Assembly: GCA_963775505.1 (NCBI GenBank)
Contig: CAVZIL010000007.1
Location: 248,001 to 312,000 of the forward strand
Direction: 5' to 3'
DNA: 64,000 nt
From: JAIBJN01 sp963775505
GTDB taxonomy: Bacteria; Actinomycetota; Thermoleophilia; Gaiellales; Gaiellaceae
The notes below the pieces were generated by a model. It ran no database searches. It was not told where the DNA came from and saw nothing but the letters and a program-made list of their open reading frames with translations. The translations under genes were made by a program, and so were the position numbers. Below are positions 1 to 7,995 of the stretch, piece by piece (the first letter of the stretch is position 1; each line of letters begins with the position of its first letter).

Positions 1-4
1 CGCC

Positions 5-10
5 TAGAAT
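5..10 (+). promoter_or_regulatory. -10 element TAGAAT of valS
   Basis: TAGAAT ends seven bases before the valS ATG, so transcription would start at or next to the A of the start codon. The same arrangement recurs before several other genes in this window. The -35 region lies outside the window. This is an inference from spacing only. Confidence 0.5.
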
Positions 11-17
11 CAGCCGC

Positions 18-2432
18 ATGGAGCCGACGTACAATCCGTGGGAGGTCGAGCCTCGCTGGCAGGAGGCGTGGGAGGCCGAGGGCCTCTACCGCGCCGGTGC
101 CGGGATGCGCAGCGACGAGACGTTCGTGATCGCCGTGCCGCCGCCCAACGTGACCGGCGCGCTGCACATGGGTCACGCGCTCAACGGCGCGCTCCAGGAC
201 GTGCTCATCCGCTGGCACCGGATGCGCGGCTTCGACACGCTCTGGCAGCCGGGGTACGACCACGCCGGCATCTCGACCCAGAGCGTTGTCGAGCGCCAGC
301 TCGTGGCCGAAGGAACCTCCAGGAAGGAGCTCGGCCGCGAGGCGTTCGTCGAGCGTGTCTGGCGCCACCTCGAAGAGACGGGGCGCACGATCATGGGCCA
401 GTACCGTCGACTCGGCGCGTCGCTTGCCTACGACCGCGAGCGCTTCACCATGGACGACGGCTACATCGAGGCGGTCATGCGCTTCTTCGTCCACTCCTGG
501 GACCGCGGCTGGATCTACCGCGCAGACCGGATCGTCAACTGGTGTCCCTTCCACGAGACTGCCATCTCCGACCTCGAGGTCAAGCACGAGCCGATGGACG
601 ACGTGCTCGTCCAGGCGCGCTATCCGTTCGCCGACGGCTCCGGCTCGATCGCGGTGGCCACCGTCCGGCCGGCGACGATCCTCGCCGACGTCGCGGTCGC
701 GGTGCACCCGGAAGACGAGCGCTACCGCGACGTCGTCGGAACGGAGGTCATCATCCCGTTCGTCGAGCGGCGCGTGCCTGTGATCGCCGACGACCTCGTC
801 GACCCGGAGTTTGGCACCGGGGCGCTCAAGGTGACTCCGGGCCACGACCCGGTCGACTTCGAGATCGGCCGGCGGCACGACCTGCCTGTGCTGACCGTTA
901 TCGGCCTCGATGGCCGCATGAACGAGAACGCCGGAGCTCTGGCCGGCCTGACGCAGGAGGAAGCCGACGATGCCGTGATCACGTGGCTCGAGGAGCACGA
1001 CCAGCTGGAGCAGCGGGAGTCGTACCGCCACAACGTCGCCACCTGCGAGCGCTGCCACAACCGCATCGAGCCGCTGGTCTCGCTCCAGTGGTGGCTCGCC
1101 ATGGAGGAGCCGCGCAAGCCGGCGCTCGAGGCGCTCCGGGAGCGTCGCGTCCGCTACCACCCGGAGTCCCAGCACGAATTCGCCATCCGCTCATTCGAGG
1201 AGATCCCCGACTGGAACGTCTCCCGTCAGCTGTGGTGGGGCCACCAGCTGCCGATTTGGTACTGCCCCGACGGCCATGTCACCTGCGCCTGGCCGCCGCC
1301 CGAGGCCTGCGCGGAATGCGGCTCCGAGCTCGAGCGCGACCCCGACGTGCTCGACACGTGGTTTTCTTCCGCGCTCTGGCCGTTTGCAACGCTCGGCTGG
1401 CCCGAGGACACGGCGGACCTACGCCGCTACTACCCGGGAGACGTCAACTCGACGGCGCGGGAGATCATCCGCCTCTGGGAGAACCGCATGATCTGGACCG
1501 GGATCGAGCTGGTTGGCGACGTCCCGTTCCACGACGTGATCGTCCACTCGACGGTGCTCGCTCCCGACGGCCGGCGGATGTCGAAGAGCCTCGGCACGGG
1601 CATCGACCCGCTCGAGGTGATCGACGAGCACGGAGCCGACGCGACGCGCTACGGCCTCCTGAAGATGTCGTCGACCCAGGACGTGCGGTTCTCGGAGGGA
1701 GCCATCCTCGAAGGCCGCAAGCTGGCGACGAAGCTTTGGAACGTCGCGCGCCTCATCCTCGCGAACACGGAGGGCGCCGAGCCCCACGCGCGGCCGCAGG
1801 CCGTCGAGGAGCGGTGGATCCTCGCGCGGCTCGACGCGGTGCGCTCAGAGGTCGAGGACGCCTGGGCGCGGTTCGACTTCGCCGCCGCGGTGAAGGTGCT
1901 CTACGGCCTGACCTTCGACGACTTCTGCGACTGGTACGCGGAGGCGATCAAGCCACGGCTCTACGAGGACGATCCCGACGCGGCGGTCACGGCCCTCGCC
2001 GCGCTCGAGCGGCTCCTCCTCCTGCTCCATCCGGTCATGCCCCACGTGACCGAGGAGATCTGGGCTCAACTCCCAGCGCGCGAGGCGCGCCTCATCGTCT
2101 CGCCGTGGCCGGAGCCGGACGTGCGCTTCGAAGGCGACTCCGACGCGCTCGAGCGGGTGCGCGACGCGGCGGAGATCGCGCGGCGGAGCGGCGTCCTGGT
2201 CGACCTCGACGAGGACGAGCGCCGTATCTTCGAGGCCGTGGTCCGTCAGGAGCAGCTGCCCGTGAACGGGAGTCGCGAGAGCGAGATCGCTCGTCTCCGC
2301 AAGGAGGTCGCGCGCTCCGAGGGCATGCTCGGGAACGACAGCTTCGTCGCGAACGCGCCGCTCGACGTCGTCGAGGGCGAGCGTGAGAAGCTGGCGCGCT
2401 ACCGGCGCGAGCTCGATGCCCTCGGCGGATAG
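18..2432 (+). CDS. valS: Valine--tRNA ligase
   Basis: Cytoplasmic class I aminoacyl-tRNA synthetase that charges tRNA-Val. The 804-residue product shows the HIGH-type signature as HMGH at residues 50-53 after PPPNVTGAL, and the KMSKS-type motif as RRMSKSLG near residue 521. Between them lies the CP1 editing insertion. The C-terminus keeps the ValRS arm, a short charged coiled coil that includes EIARLRKEVARSEGML. At 804 residues it is somewhat shorter than many bacterial ValRS (about 860-950). The ATG at 18 follows a -10 box by 7 nt with no clear Shine-Dalgarno, suggesting leaderless initiation. The stop overlaps the start of folC by 17 nt, so the two are probably co-transcribed. Confidence 0.97.
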   Translation: MEPTYNPWEVEPRWQEAWEAEGLYRAGAGMRSDETFVIAVPPPNVTGALHMGHALNGALQDVLIRWHRMRGFDTLWQPGYDHAGISTQSVVERQLVAEGTSRKELGREAFVERVWRHLEETGRTIMGQYRRLGASLAYDRERFTMDDGYIEAVMRFFVHSWDRGWIYRADRIVNWCPFHETAISDLEVKHEPMDDVLVQARYPFADGSGSIAVATVRPATILADVAVAVHPEDERYRDVVGTEVIIPFVERRVPVIADDLVDPEFGTGALKVTPGHDPVDFEIGRRHDLPVLTVIGLDGRMNENAGALAGLTQEEADDAVITWLEEHDQLEQRESYRHNVATCERCHNRIEPLVSLQWWLAMEEPRKPALEALRERRVRYHPESQHEFAIRSFEEIPDWNVSRQLWWGHQLPIWYCPDGHVTCAWPPPEACAECGSELERDPDVLDTWFSSALWPFATLGWPEDTADLRRYYPGDVNSTAREIIRLWENRMIWTGIELVGDVPFHDVIVHSTVLAPDGRRMSKSLGTGIDPLEVIDEHGADATRYGLLKMSSTQDVRFSEGAILEGRKLATKLWNVARLILANTEGAEPHARPQAVEERWILARLDAVRSEVEDAWARFDFAAAVKVLYGLTFDDFCDWYAEAIKPRLYEDDPDAAVTALAALERLLLLLHPVMPHVTEEIWAQLPAREARLIVSPWPEPDVRFEGDSDALERVRDAAEIARRSGVLVDLDEDERRIFEAVVRQEQLPVNGSRESEIARLRKEVARSEGMLGNDSFVANAPLDVVEGEREKLARYRRELDALGG

Positions 2433-3557
2433 CCCAAACCTCGCCTGGCTCGAGTCGCTGAGCCCCTGGCCGGAGGAGTTCGGCGTCGGGCGGATGCGTG
2501 AGCTGCTCCGCCGGGTGGGGAGCCCGGAGCGCCGGTTCCGGGCGATCCACGTCGTCGGCTCCAACGGCAAGACGACGACGGCGCGCTTCGCGGAGGCGCT
2601 CCTCCTCGCCGAGGGAGTGGAGACCGGCACCTACACGTCCCCGCACATCGTCTCCTGGGGCGAGCGGGTCCGCATCGGCGGGGAGCAGGTCGATCTCGAG
2701 GCCGCGCTCACTCGCGTCCGCGTCGACGCCGAGGCGGTCGGGGCGACGCAGTTCGAGGCGCTGACCGCCGCGGCCTTCGCCGCGTTCGCCGCCGCGGGCG
2801 TCGAGGTCGCGGTCGTCGAGGCGGGCCTGGGCGGGCGGCACGACGCGACGAACGTGCTCGACGCGCCGGTGGTCGTGCTCACCAACGTCTCCCTCGAGCA
2901 CACGGACGTCCTCGGCGACACCCGGGAGGCGATCGCGGCGGAGAAGCTCGCAGTCGTCGGGCGGGGCGCGCAGGTCGTGCTCGGCGAGCCCGAGTGGGAG
3001 GCGGCTGCGCGTGCGGCCGGCGCGGCGGGCGTCGGCGTCGTCGCCGGCTCGAGCAGCGCTCTCGCCCACGCGGCGGTGGAGTCCTGCCTGGGGCGCGCGG
3101 TGGATCCGGGTCCGCTCGAGGACATCGTCCTTCCGGGCAGGCTCGAGCGGGTGGGGGAGTCGCCGCTCGAGGTCTGGGACGGCGCCCACAACCTCGGCGG
3201 CGTCGGCTACCTGCTCACGCGCGTTCCTCGTGCCGACTGGGTTCTCGTCGTCTCGATCCTGGCGGACAAGGACGCGGCCGGCATGCTCGCGGGCCTCTCA
3301 GCGCTCTGGGCGGCCGGCTCGTCGTCACGGCGTCGTCGAGCCCGCGCGCCCTTCCCGCCGCCGAGCTCGCGGCCCTGGCCCGGCCCTTCTTCCCGCACGT
3401 CGAGACCGTCGTCGAGCCGACCCGTGCTCTCGTTCGGGGCCGCGAGCTTGCCGGCGAGGACGGCGCCCTCCTCGTCACCGGCTCGCTCTATCTGCTCGCA
3501 GACCTAGCCTCCGTCCGCCCCTCGTGTCTACCATGGCAAGCGTCGGCGAAAGGCTGA
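2416..3557 (+). CDS. folC: Folylpolyglutamate synthase / dihydrofolate synthase (frame break)
   Basis: Mur-ligase-family enzyme that adds glutamate to (dihydro)folate. The N-terminal half shows the P-loop as GSNGKTTT, then TYTSPH and GLGGRHDATNVL, all typical of FolC. The ATG at 2416 is chosen because the protein then begins just before the conserved region; it overlaps the valS end. Near 3304-3307 the reading frame changes: downstream homology (GGRLVVTASSSPR, then GSLYLLADL near the end) continues in another frame, as if one base were missing (CTCTGGG in place of CTCCTGGG). I treat this as a probable sequence error in an intact gene. The end at 3557 assumes the corrected frame; uncorrected, the frame stops at 3507. 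Confidence 0.85.
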
Positions 3558-3646
3558 GCGTCTTCGCGCTCGCGGCGGTCGTCCTCGTGATGATCGTGGC
3601 GCTCGCGTTCGGCGCAGGGTGGTTCGTTGGGAAGATATTGCTGTGA
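3533..3646 (+). CDS. 37-residue single-pass membrane protein
   Basis: A tiny open frame starting ATG at 3533 encodes 37 residues: a short polar N-terminus (MASVGERLS), one hydrophobic helix of about 23 residues (FALAAVVLVMIVALAFGAGW) and a short KILL tail. Its stop codon overlaps the GTG start of the next gene (GTGA), which argues for translational coupling. Its function is unknown. The size and topology resemble small regulatory or structural membrane peptides, but nothing specific can be said. Confidence 0.6.
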   Translation: MASVGERLSVFALAAVVLVMIVALAFGAGWFVGKILL

Positions 3647-4173
3647 CGCGTCTACATCTCCTACTCGCGCAGACCACGACCACGACGGACGACAGCGATC
3701 CGCTCGACTTCGTCGGCGACTTCTTCGACTCGGAGGCGTGGCTCGTCATCCGCAACGTCACGCTGTTCTTCCTCGTCGTCTTCTGGCTCGCGTCCGCCTA
3801 CTGGGTGTACAAGGACGCGCGGCGGCGGATCGAGGACCCGTGGCTCCTGGCCATGGCCGTCGCCCTGGGGATCTTTCCCCCGTTCGTCGGGCCGCTCCTC
3901 TACATGTTCTTCCGCCCGCCCGAGTACCTCGAGGACGTGCGCGAGCGCGAGCTCGAGATCAAGGCGATGGAGGACAGCCTCGACGTCGCCGAGCGCTGCC
4001 CCGTGTGCCGCGCAGCGATCGAGCCCACCTTCCTCGCCTGCCCGGTCTGCACGACGAAGCTGAAGGACTCGTGCCGGCGCTGCAAGGCGCCGCTCGAGCC
4101 GCTCTGGCAGATGTGCCCGTTCTGCGAGACCCCGGTCGAGTCGCCGCGCGCGGTCGAGAACCTTTCGGGCTAG
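3643..4173 (+). CDS. Membrane protein with double zinc ribbon
   Basis: With the GTG start at 3643, which overlaps the preceding stop, this gives 176 residues. Two hydrophobic helices, near residues 29-48 and 62-83, are followed by a charged linker (LEDVRERELEIKAME). The C-terminus carries four CxxC pairs (CPVC, CPVC, CRRC, CPFC) spaced as two zinc ribbons. The topology suggests a membrane-anchored cytoplasmic metal-binding domain. An in-frame upstream ATG gives a longer version but would overlap the previous gene. Its function is unknown; it sits with two other small membrane proteins between folC and ndk. Confidence 0.75.
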   Translation: MTRLHLLLAQTTTTTDDSDPLDFVGDFFDSEAWLVIRNVTLFFLVVFWLASAYWVYKDARRRIEDPWLLAMAVALGIFPPFVGPLLYMFFRPPEYLEDVRERELEIKAMEDSLDVAERCPVCRAAIEPTFLACPVCTTKLKDSCRRCKAPLEPLWQMCPFCETPVESPRAVENLSG

Positions 4174-4174
4174 A

Positions 4175-4180
4175 TAGTCT
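4175..4180 (+). promoter_or_regulatory. -10 element TAGTCT before the 4187 gene
   Basis: TAGTCT lies directly after the stop of the zinc-ribbon gene and exactly six bases before the GTG at 4187. This fits a leaderless transcript starting at the start codon. No convincing -35 was seen. Confidence 0.4.
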
Positions 4181-4186
4181 GAGGGC

Positions 4187-4381
4187 GTGGAGATCCTCCT
4201 CGCCCAGCACGGCTCGGACGACGGCGGCGGGTCGTTCGCGATCACCATGGTGGCCCTCGTGGCGATGCTCGTTCCGTGGTTCGTGCTCGGCTACGTCGCC
4301 TGGATCTTCTGGAAGGCGAAGAAGCGGGACGAGGCAGAGGAACGCCGACGAGACACATGGCGGAACGCACCCTCGTCCTGA
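4187..4381 (+). CDS. 64-residue single-pass membrane protein
   Basis: Begins at GTG 4187 and encodes 64 residues. After a Gly/Asp-rich start there is one transmembrane segment (ITMVALVAMLVPWFVLGYVA) followed by a strongly charged tail (WKAKKRDEAEERRRD). It overlaps the ndk start by 25 nt, so the pair is probably coupled. Its function is unknown. Confidence 0.65.
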   Translation: MEILLAQHGSDDGGGSFAITMVALVAMLVPWFVLGYVAWIFWKAKKRDEAEERRRDTWRNAPSS

Positions 4382-4773
4382 TCAAGCCGGACGCGATGCA
4401 GCGCCGCCTCGCCGGCGAGATCCTCGCGCGCTTCGAGCAGCGGGGGCTGCAGGTCCGGGCCGCGAAGCTCGTGCTCGTCGACGAGCAGCTGGCCGGCGAG
4501 CACTATTCGGAGCACCGTGAGAAGCCGTTCTTCGGCGAGCTCGTCGAGTTCATCACCTCGTCGCCGACGCTGGCGCTCGTGCTCGAGGGCGACTCCGCCG
4601 TCCAGGTCGTGCGGACGACCATGGGTGCCACGAACCCCGTCGAGTCGGCGCCGGGCACGATTCGCGGCGACCTGGCGCTGGCGATGCCCGACAACCTCGT
4701 TCACGGCTCGGACTCGCCCGCCTCGGCGGAGCGCGAGATCGCGCTCTGGTTCGACCACGACGAGCTTGTCTGA
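4357..4773 (+). CDS. ndk: Nucleoside diphosphate kinase
   Basis: Transfers the gamma phosphate between nucleoside triphosphates and diphosphates through a phospho-histidine. The 138-residue length is normal. It starts MAERTLVLIKPDAMQR, carries the conserved TTMGATNP and PGTIRGD segments, and has the active-site histidine at residue 116 within NLVHGSDS. ATG 4357 is chosen because the family begins about five residues before LIKPD. The stop overlaps the TTG start of the following methyltransferase gene. Confidence 0.97.
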   Translation: MAERTLVLIKPDAMQRRLAGEILARFEQRGLQVRAAKLVLVDEQLAGEHYSEHREKPFFGELVEFITSSPTLALVLEGDSAVQVVRTTMGATNPVESAPGTIRGDLALAMPDNLVHGSDSPASAEREIALWFDHDELV

Positions 4774-5530
4774 GCTTCCGGAGCATGTCCTCCGCAACCG
4801 GGAGGGGTGGACACAGGAGAACGCGGAATACACGGATGCGGACGCGCCGAGACAGTGGGCCGCCGAGGAGATCACGTGGGGTGTCTTCCCCGTCGCGGAG
4901 CGGGAGCTCGGCGTGCTCGGAGAGGTCGACGGGCTCGACGTCGTCGAGCTGGGCTGCGGCACTGCGTACTTCTCGGCGTGGCTTGCGAAGCGGGGAGCGC
5001 GGCCAGTCGGCGTCGACGTAACGCCCGCCCAGCTCGAGACGGCGCGCGCGATGCAGGTGCGGTTCGGGCTCGAGTTCCCCCTGATCGAGGCGAACGCGGA
5101 AGAGGTGCCACTTCCCGACGAGTCCTTCGATCTCGTGCTTTCCGAGTACGGGGCAAGCCTCTGGTGTGACCCGGTACGGTGGGTGCCGGAGGCGGCCCGG
5201 CTCCTCCGGCCCGGCGGCCGGCTCGTCTTTCTGACGAATTCGTTTCTCTCCATCCTCTGCTCGCCGGACGAGGGGAGCGTCGTCGAGCAGCTCCAGCGGG
5301 ATCAGTTCGGCGTGTACCGGGTCGAATGGGCGGACGACGACGGTGTCGAGTTCCACCTCGCGCACGGCGAGTGGATCCGGCTTCTGCGCGAGAGCGGGCT
5401 CGTGGTCGAGGGGCTCGTCGAGCTCGAGGCGCCCCCCGACGCGCGGGACCACCCTCACTACGACGTCGTCCCCGCTGCGTGGGCGCGACGGTGGCCGGCC
5501 GAGGAGATCTGGATCTCGCGCAAGCCGTGA
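4766..5530 (+). CDS. SAM-dependent class I methyltransferase
   Basis: A 254-residue protein of the Methyltransf_11/25 type. The SAM-binding motif I is VVELGCGTAYFSAWLA; the acidic ribose contact is in VGVDVTPAQLETA, motif II is DLVLSEYGASLW, and the post-motif is LLRPGGRLVFLTNS. The substrate cannot be deduced. The TTG at 4766 overlaps the ndk stop and gives a natural N-terminus (MSELPEHVLRNREGW). The gene end overlaps the GTG of maf, so ndk, this gene and maf form a coupled set. Confidence 0.85.
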   Translation: MSELPEHVLRNREGWTQENAEYTDADAPRQWAAEEITWGVFPVAERELGVLGEVDGLDVVELGCGTAYFSAWLAKRGARPVGVDVTPAQLETARAMQVRFGLEFPLIEANAEEVPLPDESFDLVLSEYGASLWCDPVRWVPEAARLLRPGGRLVFLTNSFLSILCSPDEGSVVEQLQRDQFGVYRVEWADDDGVEFHLAHGEWIRLLRESGLVVEGLVELEAPPDARDHPHYDVVPAAWARRWPAEEIWISRKP

Positions 5531-6114
5531 TCTCGATCCCACCGCTCCTTCTCGCGTCGACGTCACCGCAGCGGCGGGCGATCCTCGAGCAGCTCGGCTT
5601 CCCCTTCGACGTCATTCCACCGCGGTACGAAGAGGATGACGACTCGGAGCTCTCCCCGGCCGAGGTGGTGCGCGCGCACGCAGCCGGGAAGGCGCGGTCG
5701 GTGGGGTGCGAGGCAGGCGAGCGGCCCGTCCTCGGCGTGGACACGGCCGTAGTCGTCGCCGGGCGGGTGCTTGGCAAGCCGGCGGACGCTGGCGAGGCGG
5801 CGGCGATGCTCGAGACACTCGGCGGCCGCGCCCACGTCGTCGTCTCCGGCCTCTGCCTGCTGACGCCGGACTGGGAAGCGGTCGAGCACGAGGAGACGCG
5901 GGTCACGTTCCGGGAGCTGACGCCGCGGGACGTCGCCGGGTACGTGCGCGCGGGAGAGTGGCAGGGCCGGGCGGGCGGCTATGCGATCCAGGGTCGCGGC
6001 GCCGCCCTCGTCGAGCGCGTCGAAGGCGATTACCTCAACGTCGTCGGCCTCCCGGCAGCCCTCCTCGTCCGCCTCCTCGCCGACCGCTTCCCCGGCGCGT
6101 ACGGAATCGGCTAG
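5527..6114 (+). CDS. maf: Maf-like nucleoside triphosphate pyrophosphatase
   Basis: House-cleaning pyrophosphatase of the Maf/Ham1 fold, originally named as a septum formation inhibitor. The 195 residues carry the signature LLASTSPQRRAILEQLG at the N-terminus, GVDTAVVVAGRVLGKP in the middle and the family-typical GGYAIQGRGA and GDYLNVVGLP near the end. It starts at GTG 5527, overlapping the previous stop. It is the last gene before the transposase element. Confidence 0.92.
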   Translation: MISIPPLLLASTSPQRRAILEQLGFPFDVIPPRYEEDDDSELSPAEVVRAHAAGKARSVGCEAGERPVLGVDTAVVVAGRVLGKPADAGEAAAMLETLGGRAHVVVSGLCLLTPDWEAVEHEETRVTFRELTPRDVAGYVRAGEWQGRAGGYAIQGRGAALVERVEGDYLNVVGLPAALLVRLLADRFPGAYGIG

Positions 6115-6125
6115 TCCGGCCATGC

Positions 6126-6140
6126 CCCGGTGCCAGGCAC
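6126..6140. repeat. Left REP-like palindrome of the RAYT element
   Basis: CCCGGTGCCAGGCAC. The inner eleven bases are a perfect palindrome around a central A. It is in the same orientation as, and identical to, the copy at 6808-6822. Confidence 0.75.
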
Positions 6141-6150
6141 TTGGCCGTGG

Positions 6151-6723
6151 TCAGAAAGGACGAGCGCGCGGCATGACGGCATCGTCGACGAAGTCCCGGA
6201 AAGCGTCGCGCGCTTCGGATCGACGACGGCCAAAGAAGCCAAGGAGCTCGTCGAGCGCCAACGTGCTGCTCGACGACTCGAGCGCCGATCGCGGCGCGGT
6301 AGCTGCTCCACGGCCATTCGGCAGGTCGCCTGGCGATGCCGGCGCGCACCGGGTTCGAGGACGACATACCGGCATGCCTCCAACAGGTGCCAGTCGCTTT
6401 CGATTGCGGCCGCGTGGAACCGCCGTTGGAAGAGATGCCCCTGGTATCCGTGTCGCCGATTGAACCAGCGGGCGTAGCAGCCGTTCAGGTGGTGCATGGC
6501 CTGCGACACGTTCGGCTCGGAGTTCCGTACGACCAGGTGGAAATGGTTCGTCATCAGGCAGTACGCAAGGCACTGCCAACGAAATCGAGCCGTTGCCTGT
6601 TCGAGAATCGCTAGAAATCTGCGGAACTCGGCTGGATCCGTGAAGATCGGCTCGCCGCGATTTCCTCTCGACGTGATGTGCGAGAGAGCACCGCGGTACC
6701 TGAGATCGCAGCGGCCGAGGCAC
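6151..6723 (-). pseudogene. REP-associated tyrosine transposase (Y1_Tnp), frame-broken
   Basis: Reading from GTG 6723 on the minus strand, the protein begins PRPLRSQ, continues in a second frame with YRGALSHITSRGN and the HUH-type motif MTNHFHLVV, then in a third with NPVRAGIARRPAEWPWSSYR, and returns to the first for the tail LALDELLGFFGRRR to the stop at 6151. Single extra bases near 6699, 6356 and 6282 would restore one continuous Y1_Tnp protein of about 190 residues. Because many housekeeping genes here show the same kind of break, the transposase may really be intact; genuine decay is the alternative. The catalytic tyrosine is probably in the ARFRWQCLAYCLM to GCYARWF region but I cannot fix it by eye. 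Confidence 0.7.
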
Positions 6724-6807
6724 TCGTCGAGCGTACGACGATCGCCTCGCCGCCGGACGGCCGTCGAAGCACATGCGGCACGACCGCGTTGGCCATTCGT
6801 GACACGG

Positions 6808-6822
6808 CCCGGTGCCAGGCAC
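6808..6822. repeat. Right REP-like palindrome of the RAYT element
   Basis: Identical to the left copy (CCCGGTGCCAGGCAC). It lies 57 bp upstream of the mreB ATG, so a structure formed here could affect the mreB leader if transcription starts further upstream. Confidence 0.75.
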
Positions 6823-6878
6823 CCGGACGTGGCGCGGTGGACGCGCTCAACCCAGTCGTTACACTCATCGAGGTCTTC

Positions 6879-7928
6879 ATGAGCTTCTGGGGCTACCTGA
6901 GCGGGTTCGGCGGGCGGGAGATGGCCGTCGACCTCGGCACCGCGAACACCCTCGTGTACGTGCGCGGGCGCGGGATCGTGCTGTCCGAGCCCTCGGTGGT
7001 CGCCATCGACCAGCGCACCGGCGAGGTACACGCCGTCGGGATCGAGGCGAAGCGGATGCTCGGGCGCACGCCCGGGACGATCTCGGCGATCAGGCCGCTG
7101 AAGGACGGCGTGATCGCCGACTTCGACGTGACCGAGCAGATGCTGCGGCACTTCATCCAGAAGGTGCACCACAACCGGTTCGCGCACCCGCGCGTCGTCG
7201 TCTGCGTCCCGAGCGGCGTCACGGGGGTCGAGAAGCGCGCCGTCGAGGAGGCGACTCTCTCCGCCGGCGCCCGCCAGGCCTATCTGATCGAGGAGCCCAT
7301 GGCCGCTGCGATCGGTGCCGGCCTTCCGGTTTCCGAGCCCACGGGGAACATGATCGTCGACATCGGGGGCGGCACCACCGAGGTCGCGGTCATCTCGCTC
7401 GGCGGAATCGTCGTCTCCCAGTCGATCCGCGTGGGCGGGGACGAGATGGACGACGCGATCATGGCCCACATCAAGAAGGAGTACAAGCTCCTGATCGGCC
7501 AGCAGACCGCCGAGGAGCTGAAGCTCGAAATCGGCTCCGCCTGGGAGCTCTCGCAGGAAGAGTCGGCGGAGGTGCGCGGCCGGGACATGCTCACGGGCCT
7601 CCCCAAGACGGTCGTGATCTCCTCCGAGGAGACCCGCCGCGCCCTCGACGAGCCCGTGGGGCAGATCATCGACGCGATCAAGTCGACCCTTGACAAGACG
7701 CCGCCGGAGCTCGCCGCGGACATCATGGATCGCGGCATCGTCCTGGCCGGGGGCGGGGCGCTCCTGACCGGCCTGGCCGACCGGCTCCGAGACGAGACCC
7801 AGATGCCGGTGCAGCTGGCCGAGTCGCCGCTCACCTGCGTCGCGGTCGGCTCCGGTCGCAGCCTCGAGGAGTTCGAGGTCATCCACCGCTCGGCGAAGGC
7901 CCGCCAGCGGAACGGCCGCCGCCGCTGA
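6879..7928 (+). CDS. mreB: Rod shape-determining protein MreB
   Basis: Actin-like cytoskeletal ATPase that positions the elongasome under the membrane. The 349-residue protein shows the phosphate-1 motif (MAVDLGTANTLVYV), phosphate-2 (MIVDIGGGTTEVAVIS) and the adenosine motif (IVLAGGGALLTGL). It ends in a basic tail (SAKARQRNGRRR). ATG 6879 is chosen because the MreB N-terminus begins just before GGREMAVDLG; the frame stays open further upstream through the transposon boundary but that part is not MreB-like. It is first in the mreB-mreC-mreD-PBP2-rodA operon. TACACT at 6860-6865 is a possible -10. Confidence 0.97.
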   Translation: MSFWGYLSGFGGREMAVDLGTANTLVYVRGRGIVLSEPSVVAIDQRTGEVHAVGIEAKRMLGRTPGTISAIRPLKDGVIADFDVTEQMLRHFIQKVHHNRFAHPRVVVCVPSGVTGVEKRAVEEATLSAGARQAYLIEEPMAAAIGAGLPVSEPTGNMIVDIGGGTTEVAVISLGGIVVSQSIRVGGDEMDDAIMAHIKKEYKLLIGQQTAEELKLEIGSAWELSQEESAEVRGRDMLTGLPKTVVISSEETRRALDEPVGQIIDAIKSTLDKTPPELAADIMDRGIVLAGGGALLTGLADRLRDETQMPVQLAESPLTCVAVGSGRSLEEFEVIHRSAKARQRNGRRR

Positions 7929-7995
7929 CCATCCCCAGAGCGCCGCGGCACGCCGGTCACGGGAGCCGGGCGATTCACTAGACTGGTCTGTTCCC

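Larger units (their letters stand above)
6126..6822 (-). mobile_element. RAYT/REP-type element with decayed transposase
   Basis: A Y1-type (HUH) transposase reading frame on the minus strand is enclosed by two identical 15-bp copies of CCCGGTGCCAGGCAC at 6126-6140 and 6808-6822, whose core GTGCC-A-GGCAC is palindromic. This is the layout of REP-associated tyrosine transposases, which lie singly in genomes between the REP palindromes they recognise. The element sits between maf (+) and mreB (+), 54 bp upstream of the mreB start, so the right-hand palindrome lies in the mreB upstream region. Confidence 0.75.

Noticed and set aside
6678..6878. In-frame upstream extension of mreB
   Set aside because: It crosses the transposon boundary palindrome, and MreB homology begins at ATG 6879.
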